Positions 14,594-23,135 of a stretch of 23,890 bases of DNA are shown here, in pieces; within the stretch, counting starts at the first letter, position 1; each line of letters starts with the position of its first letter. Under the pieces are notes generated by a model that was not told where the DNA came from, ran no database searches, and saw only the letters and a list, made by a program, of their open reading frames with translations. This stretch comes from a bacterium (GTDB lineage: Bacteria; Bacillota_I; Bacilli_A; RF39; UBA660): positions 1 through 23,890 of the forward strand of contig RKAV01000005.1 of NCBI GenBank assembly GCA_014846175.1. Direction: 5' to 3'. Position numbers and translations under genes: made by a program.

Positions 14594-16639
14594 ATGAAAA
14601 AGAAAGTATTCTTTCTAATACCAATAATAATAGTAGTAGCAGTTTTTTTTGGTGTTTATACCTACTATAATAAACAAGACGCTAAAAATGCTTTAACTGT
14701 TACAGAAAAGAAATGGGTAGAAGAAAATAAAAGTAAAGTTATAGATTTTTCAGTAATAAATGACTATCCCTTATATGGATTAAATGGTGAGGGAGTGTTT
14801 TTTAACTTTTTAAAAGATTTTGAACAAGATGTTGGAGTAGAATTTAACAAAGTATCTTATTTAAAAGAAGATAAAGTTAATTCTAAGAGTTATAGTTTTA
14901 GAGTATTAGATAGTGATAAAAAGTTATCTAAGAATGATTTGTTATTATTTAATGATGGTTATATAGCATTAGGAAGAGAATATCAAAGGATAAATCATAT
15001 AACTGATATGAAAAATATAACCTTTGGAGTTTTGAAAAGTGATGCTCCTGATATTAGTTATTACTTAAAATCTGGTAGTAATTTAGCTTATAAATCTTAT
15101 GATGATGTTGATAGTTTATTTAAAGCTCTTGATAATAGCGAAGTAGGAATGATTATTATTCCTAATATAATGTATTTAAATAGAACAATTGGTAAGAAAG
15201 AATACATTATTAACTATTATTTTACGGAAATGAAAAAACAAGTGGTTTTAACATTATCTGCTGATAATTATAAACTTAATACTATATTTAAAAAATATTA
15301 TGAAAAGTGGAAAGATAGTAAATATGTAAACGAATATAATAAAGCATATTTAGATTACTATATGAAAGAAAATAATATTTCTTCTAAAACAAAAGCAGAT
15401 TTAATATCTAAAAATTATGTTTATGGTTATGTTGAAAATTCACCTTATGAAGTAGAAATAAATGGTAAGATAGCAGGTATAGCAGGGGAATATATTAATC
15501 GTATAGAAAGACTTATGGATATTGATTTTACCTTTAAGAAGTATCCTAGTAAAGAAGCATTAAAGAAAGCTATTAAGAAAAATGATGTTGATATTTACTT
15601 TGATTATTATGGTTTTGGGGAAGAAAATAGTAATTACTTATCAACATTATCAACCTTTGTTGAAGATTATGTAGTACTAGGTAAGCAAAGTAATAGTCAG
15701 ATAGTTGGTTCTTTTGAAAGTTTAAAAGGGGAAAATATTGCTATGCTTGATAATGATTCTTTATATGACTATTTTAAAAATAATAGTAGAAGTAATATTA
15801 CTACTTATAAAGACTTAGAAAGCCTAGTTAAAAGAGCAAATGATAAATTATTAGTTGTAGATAAAGAAATTTATTATAGATATCAACATACTAAGTTTAA
15901 AGACTATGTAATTATCTATACTGATACTATGATGAATGACTATAAATTTATGGTAAAGGAAAATAACAAGGCATTTTATAACTTATTTAACTATATAATA
16001 AGTACTAATTCCTACTATAATTATCGTAATGCTGGACTTGTTGATATAGAAAAAACAGTAGTAGAAAGAAGTAGCTTTAAAGAATTATTTATCTTAATCT
16101 TAATGCTAATATTTATTCCTTTAACAGTGTTATTAATAATTAGTTTATATGCTAAAGAGAAAAAGAAAATTAAAAAAGTTAAAAAAGAAGATAGACATAA
16201 ATATACTGATTTATTAACTGGTTTAAAAAATAGAAATTATCTAAATAAAAGAGTTCCAGAGTGGGAAGCAAGTAAGGTTTATCCCCAAGCAATCGTTATG
16301 ATTGATTTAAATAATATTAAATATATTAATGATAATTATGGACATGAAGAAGGAGATAATGTAATTATTAAATCAGCTTCTATTCTTGTTAATTCACAAT
16401 TAGAAAATACAGAAATAATTAGAACAGACGGTAATGAATTCCTAGTATATTTAGTAGGTTATAGTGAAAAACAAGTAGCAACTTATGCTTTAAAATTAGA
16501 AAAAGAAATGAAAGCATTACCTCATGAGTTTGGAGCTTGTGTAGGTTATAGTATGATTTTTGATGAAATTAAAAGTTTAGATGATGCTATTAATGAAGCT
16601 ACTTTGGAAATGATGAGTCAAAAACAAGGATTAAAATAG
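14594..16639 (+). CDS. Membrane sensor with two periplasmic-binding-like domains and degenerate GGDEF domain
   Basis: This 681-aa protein starts with a membrane helix (about 5-25). Two extracytoplasmic regions (about 35-260 and 270-490) resemble solute-binding protein family 3 domains, then comes a second membrane helix (about 498-522), a short Lys-rich linker and a C-terminal GGDEF-type domain (about 533-680). The GGDEF domain keeps DLLTGLKNRNYL, MIDLNNIKYINDNYGHEEGD and the overall fold signature, but the signature loop reads RTDGNEF (610-616) in place of RxGGDEF: the first Gly is Asp and the metal/catalytic acid is Asn. No RxxD inhibitory site precedes it. It may be a nucleotide-binding or altered-specificity cyclase rather than a standard c-di-GMP synthase. 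AGGAG precedes the ATG; the next gene follows 8 nt later. Confidence 0.85.
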   Translation: MKKKVFFLIPIIIVVAVFFGVYTYYNKQDAKNALTVTEKKWVEENKSKVIDFSVINDYPLYGLNGEGVFFNFLKDFEQDVGVEFNKVSYLKEDKVNSKSYSFRVLDSDKKLSKNDLLLFNDGYIALGREYQRINHITDMKNITFGVLKSDAPDISYYLKSGSNLAYKSYDDVDSLFKALDNSEVGMIIIPNIMYLNRTIGKKEYIINYYFTEMKKQVVLTLSADNYKLNTIFKKYYEKWKDSKYVNEYNKAYLDYYMKENNISSKTKADLISKNYVYGYVENSPYEVEINGKIAGIAGEYINRIERLMDIDFTFKKYPSKEALKKAIKKNDVDIYFDYYGFGEENSNYLSTLSTFVEDYVVLGKQSNSQIVGSFESLKGENIAMLDNDSLYDYFKNNSRSNITTYKDLESLVKRANDKLLVVDKEIYYRYQHTKFKDYVIIYTDTMMNDYKFMVKENNKAFYNLFNYIISTNSYYNYRNAGLVDIEKTVVERSSFKELFILILMLIFIPLTVLLIISLYAKEKKKIKKVKKEDRHKYTDLLTGLKNRNYLNKRVPEWEASKVYPQAIVMIDLNNIKYINDNYGHEEGDNVIIKSASILVNSQLENTEIIRTDGNEFLVYLVGYSEKQVATYALKLEKEMKALPHEFGACVGYSMIFDEIKSLDDAINEATLEMMSQKQGLK

Positions 16640-16647
16640 GAGGGGCT

Positions 16648-17520
16648 ATGCGAAGTAGAGCTAGGGAATTTGTAAGAAAAGTAATAGCTATTGTGAGAAG
16701 ACCTGATATGCAAATATTACCAGGTCAACTTGCTTTCTTCTTAGTACTATCTATGATTCCCTTACTAGCTTTAGTTGGAACAATTGGTAGTAAACTAGGA
16801 CTTAGTATGACAGAATTTCGTAATGCTTTAGAATCAACTGTTCCTGATGCTGTTATAAATATTTTATTTCCAGTAGATGCTACTACTGGTCTTAATTTTA
16901 ACATTACCGTTTTTTTTGTAGCAGCTTTTATTCTAGCTAGTAATGGAGCATATTCAGTTATTACTACTTCAAATAGAATATATGAAGTAGAAGATAATAG
17001 TTATATTAGAAGAAGAAGTAAAGCTGTATTATTAACATTTATCTTAGTTAGTTTGTTATTTTTCCTAATATTAGTACCAGTTTTTGGGGATACCTTAATA
17101 TCCTTAGTAGAACTTAACTTACATAATGAGAAATTAACTATCCTTATAAGAAATTTATATCACTTAGGAAAGTATCCCTTATCCTTATTCCTACTATACT
17201 TTAATATTAAACTTATGTATATATTAGCACCCGATAAAGAAATTAATAGTAAAGAAGTAAGTGCAGGAGCCATGTTTACGACAATATTTTGGTTAATAAG
17301 TTCTAAGATATATGCTTTTTATGTAGAATACTTTTCCCATTATGACTTATTTTATGGAAGTATGTCTAATTTATTAGTATTACTATTCTGGGTTTATATT
17401 TTAACTTATATATTTATTTTAGGAATGTGTTTTAATCAAGCAAGAGTTATACAAGAAACAATAGAACTTAGAAAAAGTGATATTGCTAAGAAACTTAAGA
17501 AAAGTCAAGATATCTCGTAA
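16648..17520 (+). CDS. YihY/BrkB family inner-membrane protein
   Basis: A 290-aa membrane protein with about six hydrophobic helices. The opening, PDMQILPGQLAFFLVLSMIPLLALVG (about residues 15-41), is the hallmark of the YihY/BrkB family (once misannotated as RNase BN), as are the FFVAAFILASNGAYSVITTSNRIYE segment and the late LLVLLFWVYILTYIFILG helix. Length is typical (280-310 aa). The molecular role of the family is not settled; suggestions include transport or envelope integrity. AGGAGG overlaps the stop codon of the preceding sensor gene, so the two are cotranscribed. The last 26 nt overlap the 3' end of the convergent vanY-like gene, with no terminator in between. Confidence 0.92.
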   Translation: MRSRAREFVRKVIAIVRRPDMQILPGQLAFFLVLSMIPLLALVGTIGSKLGLSMTEFRNALESTVPDAVINILFPVDATTGLNFNITVFFVAAFILASNGAYSVITTSNRIYEVEDNSYIRRRSKAVLLTFILVSLLFFLILVPVFGDTLISLVELNLHNEKLTILIRNLYHLGKYPLSLFLLYFNIKLMYILAPDKEINSKEVSAGAMFTTIFWLISSKIYAFYVEYFSHYDLFYGSMSNLLVLLFWVYILTYIFILGMCFNQARVIQETIELRKSDIAKKLKKSQDIS

Positions 17521-18313
17521 AATATTCATCAAAGGTTAGATTACTAGCCTTTATTTTTTTGGCTAATTCAATACCAACATAGCGATAATGCCATGATTCA
17601 AACTGATAAGTAGTAATACTTTCTTTTCCTTTTGGATATCTTAAAATAAAACCATACTTATAAGAATTATCTAACATCCATTGATACTCCTTCGTATTAG
17701 TAAAATTTTCAAAAGAATTAATAGTATTATCAACATCAACAACTAAACCAGTCTGGTGATCAGAAAATCCTGGTCTTGCCGAATAAGTATCAGCCTTATT
17801 AACTCCATCAACTTCTACATATTTATCATATAATCTTTTTTGATAAGTATATCCTCTATAAGCAGAAATAGCTCTAATAGTAAATCCATCTTCCTTAGCT
17901 TTATCTACTAACTTATAAAAATTATTCTTTGCTTCCTTAACTAAATAAATTCCCTCTTTACTATAAGGATTACCCATCTTTACTAAATTAATAGGAACAT
18001 AATCCTCTCTTAAATAATTATATTTATTAACAAGTATATAAAAAGTATTTAAGTGTTTTGCTTCTTTAGTATAAGTATAATGAGGAAGGTCAAGATTAAG
18101 ATTTACTCTTGTAACAATATCACTAACTGATAAATTACTATTAAGTTTATAGTAATCATTATATCTTTTAATATTATTACCTTTATAATAAGGCAGACAC
18201 TTTGCTTCTTCAATAAAATTCATCTTCTTAATATTTTCTTTTTTAACTGGGTTATAAAAGAATAGTAAACTAGCTAAACAAGTAATAACAATTATTAAAA
18301 TTAATTTTTTCAT
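17495..18313 (-). CDS. VanY-type D-alanyl-D-alanine carboxypeptidase (M15B)
   Basis: This zinc metallopeptidase should remove the terminal D-Ala from peptidoglycan stem peptides outside the cell. The 272-aa protein has an N-terminal hydrophobic signal/anchor helix (about 3-20). The LAS-type active site is complete: Arg153 in SAYRGY, zinc ligands His186 and Asp193 in SDHQTGLVVDVD, catalytic Glu239 and third ligand His242 in ESWHYRYVG. Two in-frame GTG codons lie upstream (18320 and 18323-18325), but ATG 18313 has GGTGA 6 nt before it and gives a proper Met-Lys-Lys signal start. Divergent from the dacA-like gene and convergent with yihY, overlapping it by 26 nt. Glycopeptide resistance is not implied without vanRS/HAX-type neighbours. 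Confidence 0.9.
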   Translation of the reverse strand: MKKLILIIVITCLASLLFFYNPVKKENIKKMNFIEEAKCLPYYKGNNIKRYNDYYKLNSNLSVSDIVTRVNLNLDLPHYTYTKEAKHLNTFYILVNKYNYLREDYVPINLVKMGNPYSKEGIYLVKEAKNNFYKLVDKAKEDGFTIRAISAYRGYTYQKRLYDKYVEVDGVNKADTYSARPGFSDHQTGLVVDVDNTINSFENFTNTKEYQWMLDNSYKYGFILRYPKGKESITTYQFESWHYRYVGIELAKKIKASNLTFDEYFTRYLDFS

Positions 18314-18331
18314 AAAATTCACCACTACTAT

Positions 18332-18360
18332 ATTATAATCTAATCATTCATAAATATTAA
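18332..18360 (-). promoter_or_regulatory. Promoter of the vanY-like gene
   Basis: On the minus strand TTAATA (18360-18355) and TATAAT (18337-18332) are separated by 17 nt. It lies in the 83-bp divergent region shared with the dacA-like gene, whose own promoter is not clear. Confidence 0.55.
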
Positions 18361-18396
18361 ATAATTACATAATTTTTAACAAGGAGTGATTTATTA

Positions 18397-19554
18397 ATGA
18401 AAAAATTAGTAGTTAGCTTTTTAGTTCTATTACTTTTGTTTCCTATGGTTGTAAAAGCAGATGATTTAGCACTTATTCCTAATGCTAAGAGTGGTGTATT
18501 AATGGAAGAATCTACGGGTAAGATTATATTTGAAAAGAATAAGGATGAGAAAGTAGCAGTTGCTTCTATGACTAAGATGGTTGCACAAATTTTAATATTA
18601 GAAGCGATTGAAAAAGGACAAATTAAATGGACTGATAAAGTAACAGCATCTGCTAATGCTTCCAGTATGGGTGGAAGTCAGATTTTCTTATCAACAGGAG
18701 AAGTATTAACAGTAGAAGAAATGATGAAAGGTATTTCTATGGCCAGTGCTAATGATGCAACCGTTGCAATGGCTGAATTTTTAAAAGGAACAGAAATAGA
18801 TTTTGTTAAAGAAATGAACAAGAAAGTAAAATCTTTAGGACTTAAAAATACCCAGTTTAAAAACTGTACAGGTCTTGATGAAGAAGGACATTATTCTACG
18901 GCTTATGATATGGCAATTATTGCAAAAGAGTTATTAAAACATGAAGAGATACTAAAGTTTTCTTCTAAATATGAAGATTATTTAAGAGTAAATACCCCTA
19001 ATAAGTTTTGGTTAGTTAATACAAATAAACTAGTAAGATTTTATGAAGGTGCAGACGGTTTAAAGACGGGACATACTGATGCAGCTAAATATTGTTTAGC
19101 GGCAACTGCTAAAAAAAATGATATGCGTCTAATCGCTATTGTTTTAGGAGAAGAAGTATCTAAGGTTAGAAATAGTGAAACAATGGCTTTACTAGATTAT
19201 GGTTTTAATACTTATCAAGTACAAATAATAAAGAAGAAAAATGAAATAGTAAAGACTGAAAATATAGAAAAAGCTAGTACTAAGAAAATAGAATATGTTC
19301 CAGTTACTGATATTGGTATTTTATCTAAAAAAGGTGATACTAAGAAAAAGTATAGTTATGATATTAAAATAACTAAGAATAAATTACCTTTAACTAAAGG
19401 AGAAATAGTAGGAAAAATAAAGATTAAGGATGGTAATACTGTTGTAGGAGAAAAAGATATAACAGTTAAGAAATCAACTAAGAAATTATCTTATCTAACC
19501 CTTCTTAGAAATACAATCTATGATATAGCAAGTGGTAATACGTCAATTAAATAG
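18397..19554 (+). CDS. dacA: D-alanyl-D-alanine carboxypeptidase, PBP5/DacA type (S11)
   Basis: This low-molecular-weight penicillin-binding protein trims D-Ala from peptidoglycan pentapeptides, limiting cross-linking. The 385-aa protein begins with a clear Sec signal (about residues 1-21, ending VKA-DD). All three serine DD-peptidase motifs are present: SMTK with nucleophile Ser57 and Lys60, SAN at 117-119, and KTG at 223-225. After the catalytic domain a beta-rich C-terminal domain (about 270-365) follows, as in PBP5-like proteins, and a short tail with hydrophobic residues may be the membrane-associating helix. AAGGAGTGAT lies before the ATG. It is monocistronic and ends in a hairpin terminator. 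Divergently transcribed from the unrelated VanY-type carboxypeptidase. Confidence 0.95.
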   Translation: MKKLVVSFLVLLLLFPMVVKADDLALIPNAKSGVLMEESTGKIIFEKNKDEKVAVASMTKMVAQILILEAIEKGQIKWTDKVTASANASSMGGSQIFLSTGEVLTVEEMMKGISMASANDATVAMAEFLKGTEIDFVKEMNKKVKSLGLKNTQFKNCTGLDEEGHYSTAYDMAIIAKELLKHEEILKFSSKYEDYLRVNTPNKFWLVNTNKLVRFYEGADGLKTGHTDAAKYCLAATAKKNDMRLIAIVLGEEVSKVRNSETMALLDYGFNTYQVQIIKKKNEIVKTENIEKASTKKIEYVPVTDIGILSKKGDTKKKYSYDIKITKNKLPLTKGEIVGKIKIKDGNTVVGEKDITVKKSTKKLSYLTLLRNTIYDIASGNTSIK

Positions 19555-19576
19555 AAGCATCAGAAATGATGCTTTT
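19555..19576 (+). terminator. Intrinsic terminator of dacA
   Basis: AAGCATCA at 19555-19562 pairs perfectly with TGATGCTT at 19567-19574 around a GAAA tetraloop. The following T run is short (four), so termination may be incomplete. Confidence 0.8.
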
Positions 19577-19604
19577 AATAATGTTGTATGTTCTTAAATG
19601 ATGA

Positions 19605-19610
19605 TATAAT
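19605..19610 (+). promoter_or_regulatory. -10 box before the small winged-helix-like gene
   Basis: A perfect TATAAT lies 24 nt before the GTG at 19634. Possible -35 boxes (TGTTGT with 17 nt, TTGTAT with 15 nt) are weak. Confidence 0.45.
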
Positions 19611-19633
19611 AATTTTTAGTAGGAGTGATTGAA

Positions 19634-19780
19634 GTGGGAAAAATAGCAAACATGTTATATATGATAGACTTACTTAATACTGGAAATATTTATACGTTAA
19701 AAGAGCTATCAGAATTGAAAGATAATTATCTTAATAACTATAAAAAAGATATTACTTTAAAGGCCGGTGATGATTTATGA
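19634..19780 (+). CDS. Small 48-aa winged-helix-like protein
   Basis: A GTG-initiated 48-codon frame preceded by AGGAG with 8-nt spacing. The N-terminal part (KIANMLYMIDLLNTGNIYTLKELSEL) closely resembles the first helices of HTH_11/DeoR-type winged helices, where an L-L-N-T-G-x-x-Y-T-x-K-E-L-S pattern is usual. The rest (DNYLNNYKKDITLKAGDDL) aligns only loosely with a recognition helix and stops early. It may be a truncated regulator or a genuine small DNA-binding or partner protein. Its TGA overlaps the ATG of the next membrane-protein gene (ATGA), so the two are translationally coupled, which argues that the frame is translated. Confidence 0.6.
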   Translation: MGKIANMLYMIDLLNTGNIYTLKELSELKDNYLNNYKKDITLKAGDDL

Positions 19781-20847
19781 AAAATAAAAATAATATCCTT
19801 CCTTTTGCTATAATTTTTATAACTGTTTTCCTAATAGCTACTTTAATATTGCATTTAGTAAATATAAGACTAAGACTGTGGGTGATTATTCTTTTAAGTG
19901 TTATAGCTATTATAAGTTTTATAATTGGAATAATTCAAAAGATTAGATTACTTTCAAGTGATAAAAAGAAACCTTTAATTATTATCACTATCTTAATAGT
20001 TTTACTTAGTTTACTTTTTTCACCCTACATTATTCTTATTTTAGCATTTAGTTATAAACCAGAACATACTGTAACATTAGATGATAAAAAATATGTAGCA
20101 GTTGTTACTTCATTTTTACATGTTGATGTTGATTATTATGACTATTATGGATTTCTATTGATGGGAACCAAAGTAAGAGTGCATGGTGATTTTGGAAAAG
20201 GCGGTTATGACCCTTTCACTAATCCAAATATTTCTGATAGTGTTACTTATACCTATTACGATGGTACTGGAAAAATAAAAACAAAAAGAATAGAAACATT
20301 TGTTAAAGATAAAAATGGTAAAGTAATAGATAAAAATAATTATAATATAGATACTAATAAAACCAATAGTTCTACTGATTATCTATTACCAGAAGATGAA
20401 GAAGTATTATATGAAAAGAAATTTAATAACACCATTTTAAGAATTGGTAAAGTAGATAATGTATTAGGACAAAATATGTTAGTAAATATTCTAAGAAGTA
20501 AAGACAATGGTAAAAACTTTTATGTTATATCAGATGACGTAATTCAAGTTAGTAATGAAGCAAAATTCTTATTTTTAAATGAAAACTTAGGATTTATAGC
20601 TAATACAGGTAAAATTTATTTAGATGATAATAAAACTAGTTTATATGTTACTAATAATGGAGGTAAAACTTTTCTGAGTTCTAAATTTAATTATACAAAT
20701 GAAGATGTTTCTTATCTAACAATAAAAAGTATGCCTTATTATGATAATAATACTTTAATATTAAAATGTTTTATAGATGATGATAAAGAGTTAACATTTA
20801 TTAGTAATGATAATGGACTTAATTGGAACTTAAAAAATAATAATTAA
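19777..20847 (+). CDS. Membrane protein with extracellular Asp-box repeats
   Basis: A 356-aa protein with about three to four hydrophobic segments in the first ~95 residues, then an extracytoplasmic beta-rich domain. Three motifs of Asp-box/BNR form (S/T-x-D/N-x-G-x-x-F/W) can be seen: SKDNGKNFY, TNNGGKTFL and SNDNGLNWN, the last at the very C-terminus. Asp-boxes mark beta-propeller blades in sialidases, Ycf48-like factors and sortilins, but three alone do not specify an enzyme, and no catalytic sialidase residues (FRIP arginine) are seen. Start by overlap with the upstream 48-aa gene. Function unknown; a binding or folding role at the cell surface is inference. Confidence 0.8.
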   Translation: MKNKNNILPFAIIFITVFLIATLILHLVNIRLRLWVIILLSVIAIISFIIGIIQKIRLLSSDKKKPLIIITILIVLLSLLFSPYIILILAFSYKPEHTVTLDDKKYVAVVTSFLHVDVDYYDYYGFLLMGTKVRVHGDFGKGGYDPFTNPNISDSVTYTYYDGTGKIKTKRIETFVKDKNGKVIDKNNYNIDTNKTNSSTDYLLPEDEEVLYEKKFNNTILRIGKVDNVLGQNMLVNILRSKDNGKNFYVISDDVIQVSNEAKFLFLNENLGFIANTGKIYLDDNKTSLYVTNNGGKTFLSSKFNYTNEDVSYLTIKSMPYYDNNTLILKCFIDDDKELTFISNDNGLNWNLKNNN

Positions 20848-20949
20848 TATTTCTATATTTGTTAAGTTATACAAAAAAATATTTTAAATAGGAAATATAT
20901 ATGTTATTATATTTGCAGACTTTTGTAGTCTCAAGGAATGGTGATATTA

Positions 20950-23064
20950 ATGAAAGAAAACAAAAAAGTAAATATATGGTATAGAAATTTAAAATTAGAA
21001 GAAATAATATCATATTTTAATTTATCAGCTGATGAAATAACCTATGAATCAATAAAAGAAGTATTACTAAAAGATCTTGATGTTCAAGAGTATAATTCTG
21101 CATTAAATATTATATTATTTTGTGGTTTGCAAGAGAAAAAACAAATCGATACAGTAAAGAGTTTGAAATTTATAGAAGTTTTGTTACAAAAGGGTTTTAA
21201 TGCAAATTATTGTGCTCCTTTTTATGGCGTTAATCTTATTCAATATGCTATTGAAAAAGGTTATTCAACAGAGTTTGTAGTTGATCTTATTAATTTAACA
21301 AAAAAGTATAATTTAAATGTTAATGCAAGAGACACTAAAGGAAATAGTATTATTCATACAGCAATAGAAACTAGAAATTATTTAGGAGAAATTCTCCCAT
21401 TAATGAAAGCTTTAGGAAAAGAATTTAATTTTAATTGTAAAGATAAAAATGGAAAAGATATAATTGTAAAATTTAATATGTGCAAAAATAAAGCTCGAAG
21501 AGATTTGTTAGATGCTAAAGAAGAAATTGAATATTATAAGAATGAAGAAAACAATCATTGGCTAAAATATAAAAAAGTATTAGAATCAATTATAGATACT
21601 AAAGAAATGTTATTGCAAGCAGCAGAATGTGAGGAGAAGTTTAATTATATCAGTTCTTATTATGATAGGTTAGTAAGTGAAGAAAATTCTTTTCGTAAAA
21701 CCATCAATTGGTTACGAAATCCTAATGGTAAGTTATCTAAACCAGTGAAAAAGTCAGAGCGAACAACTTCTACGCCAAACTTAGATGTGAAACAAGTTAA
21801 GCAGAATACAGTATCAAATCATAAAAGCTTAAATGATTATTTGTTTTTGAAGGTTGACAATATTTTATCTAAATTGACTTTTAATTTTATTATTCAAAAC
21901 AAAGAAGTATTAACTAAATTAAAAGATAAATTAGTAGCATTGACTAATGATCAAACTATCTCTTTAGGCGATAAGAAAGTGGTGGTTACTAAATTAGAAA
22001 CTTTTGATGAAATGATTCAGCAAACACTTGCAAAAGAAATAGAAGTATTAAAGACATCTAATGATATTTCTTATTTGAGTGATTTAGAAAGTCAATTACA
22101 AGAAAATGGTTTTCAAGTTCAACAACAAATGGTAAGAAAGATTATAAATGATTATCAAAATAAAGTAAAAGAGTTAGCTGATAATATAAAGTATAACTTA
22201 ACTTTAGAAAATAGTAGAGAAATAGAGAAAGTCCTTACTACTTTGGCTAGTGAAGATAAGAAAAAATTAATTAAAGACTTTCAGTCTAGAAAAAAGAATT
22301 TGGTAGAAACTATTGATAAATTGGAAAAGTTACAGTTATCATCTGTTATTTTTAGTGTAGAGCAATTACCTAAAGAAGTATATTCTCAATATAATTTAAC
22401 TAAGTTGAATGAAATAATTATTAAGATAAAAAGAGAAAAGTCTAACCAAAATAATAGAAAAAGTTCAAAATTGCAAGTTGATTCTAGTAATAATTTATTA
22501 TCTAAAAATTTAAAATTAGTTAGAAAAAGAAATTTTTCATTAATAGAACCAGTAGTTTCAGCAGAAAAATTAACAAAAACAGAACTTTTAAATCAACAGG
22601 AGTCAGTAAAAAAGGCCCTAGAAATATATCAAGCTCAAATTAATAAGTTAAGAGATGATATTGTAAATAATTTAACACTAAATAATATTGATGAGTTTAG
22701 AGAAATTATAGCTGTATTAGATGATAGTAACAAAGAAGAGTTATCTGAAATATTTGAAACTAAAGAAAGTAAGTTGTTAAATCTTATTGAAAAGATGAAA
22801 TCAACTCCTTCCTATGGAATGGAGAAGTTGCCTAAAGAGTTATATTCTGACTATAATTTAAGTATCTTAAAAAAACTAGTAACAGAAACGAAAAAGGATA
22901 GATTTATTGGTGACACAATGATAAATATTAGATTACAAAGTGAATTTGCACCTATATTAACATCGAAAAGTCTTAGTGTACTTGGACAGGATGAATTTCA
23001 AGAGCAAATGAAAACTTTAGAAAATCAAACTTTTAGTAGTAAAGTAAAGGTAAAGAAAAAATAG
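20950..23064 (+). CDS. Ankyrin-repeat and coiled-coil protein with internal duplication
   Basis: A 704-aa soluble protein without signal peptide or membrane helix, hence cytoplasmic or exported by an unrecognised route. About residues 40-175 hold ankyrin-like units (VLLQKGFNANYCAPFYGVNLIQYAIEKG, then NVNARDTKGNSIIHTAIE, then FNCKDKNGKDIIVKF). The rest is mostly charged helix with coiled-coil character. Two ~85-residue segments (coded at about 22160-22440 and 22630-22895) are clearly related: each runs from an N-N-L-T-L-type stretch through a Lys/Glu helix to (E)(Q/K)LPKE(V/L)YS-x-YNL. ATG 20938 is in frame, but AAGGA touches it directly; ATG 20950 sits after an AAGGAATGGTGAT-like site and is preferred. 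I do not recognise the full architecture. Confidence 0.78.
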   Translation: MKENKKVNIWYRNLKLEEIISYFNLSADEITYESIKEVLLKDLDVQEYNSALNIILFCGLQEKKQIDTVKSLKFIEVLLQKGFNANYCAPFYGVNLIQYAIEKGYSTEFVVDLINLTKKYNLNVNARDTKGNSIIHTAIETRNYLGEILPLMKALGKEFNFNCKDKNGKDIIVKFNMCKNKARRDLLDAKEEIEYYKNEENNHWLKYKKVLESIIDTKEMLLQAAECEEKFNYISSYYDRLVSEENSFRKTINWLRNPNGKLSKPVKKSERTTSTPNLDVKQVKQNTVSNHKSLNDYLFLKVDNILSKLTFNFIIQNKEVLTKLKDKLVALTNDQTISLGDKKVVVTKLETFDEMIQQTLAKEIEVLKTSNDISYLSDLESQLQENGFQVQQQMVRKIINDYQNKVKELADNIKYNLTLENSREIEKVLTTLASEDKKKLIKDFQSRKKNLVETIDKLEKLQLSSVIFSVEQLPKEVYSQYNLTKLNEIIIKIKREKSNQNNRKSSKLQVDSSNNLLSKNLKLVRKRNFSLIEPVVSAEKLTKTELLNQQESVKKALEIYQAQINKLRDDIVNNLTLNNIDEFREIIAVLDDSNKEELSEIFETKESKLLNLIEKMKSTPSYGMEKLPKELYSDYNLSILKKLVTETKKDRFIGDTMINIRLQSEFAPILTSKSLSVLGQDEFQEQMKTLENQTFSSKVKVKKK

Positions 23065-23076
23065 TTGTATTTATTA

Positions 23077-23105
23077 TTCACAAATATTAACTTCTATACT
23101 ATAAT
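23077..23105 (+). promoter_or_regulatory. Promoter of the 3-hydroxyacyl-CoA dehydrogenase-like gene
   Basis: TTCACA at 23077-23082 and TATAAT at 23100-23105 are 17 nt apart, a near-consensus sigma-A promoter located 30 nt before the ATG. Confidence 0.75.
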
Positions 23106-23135
23106 TAAATAAAATACAGAATAGGAGTTGATTAT

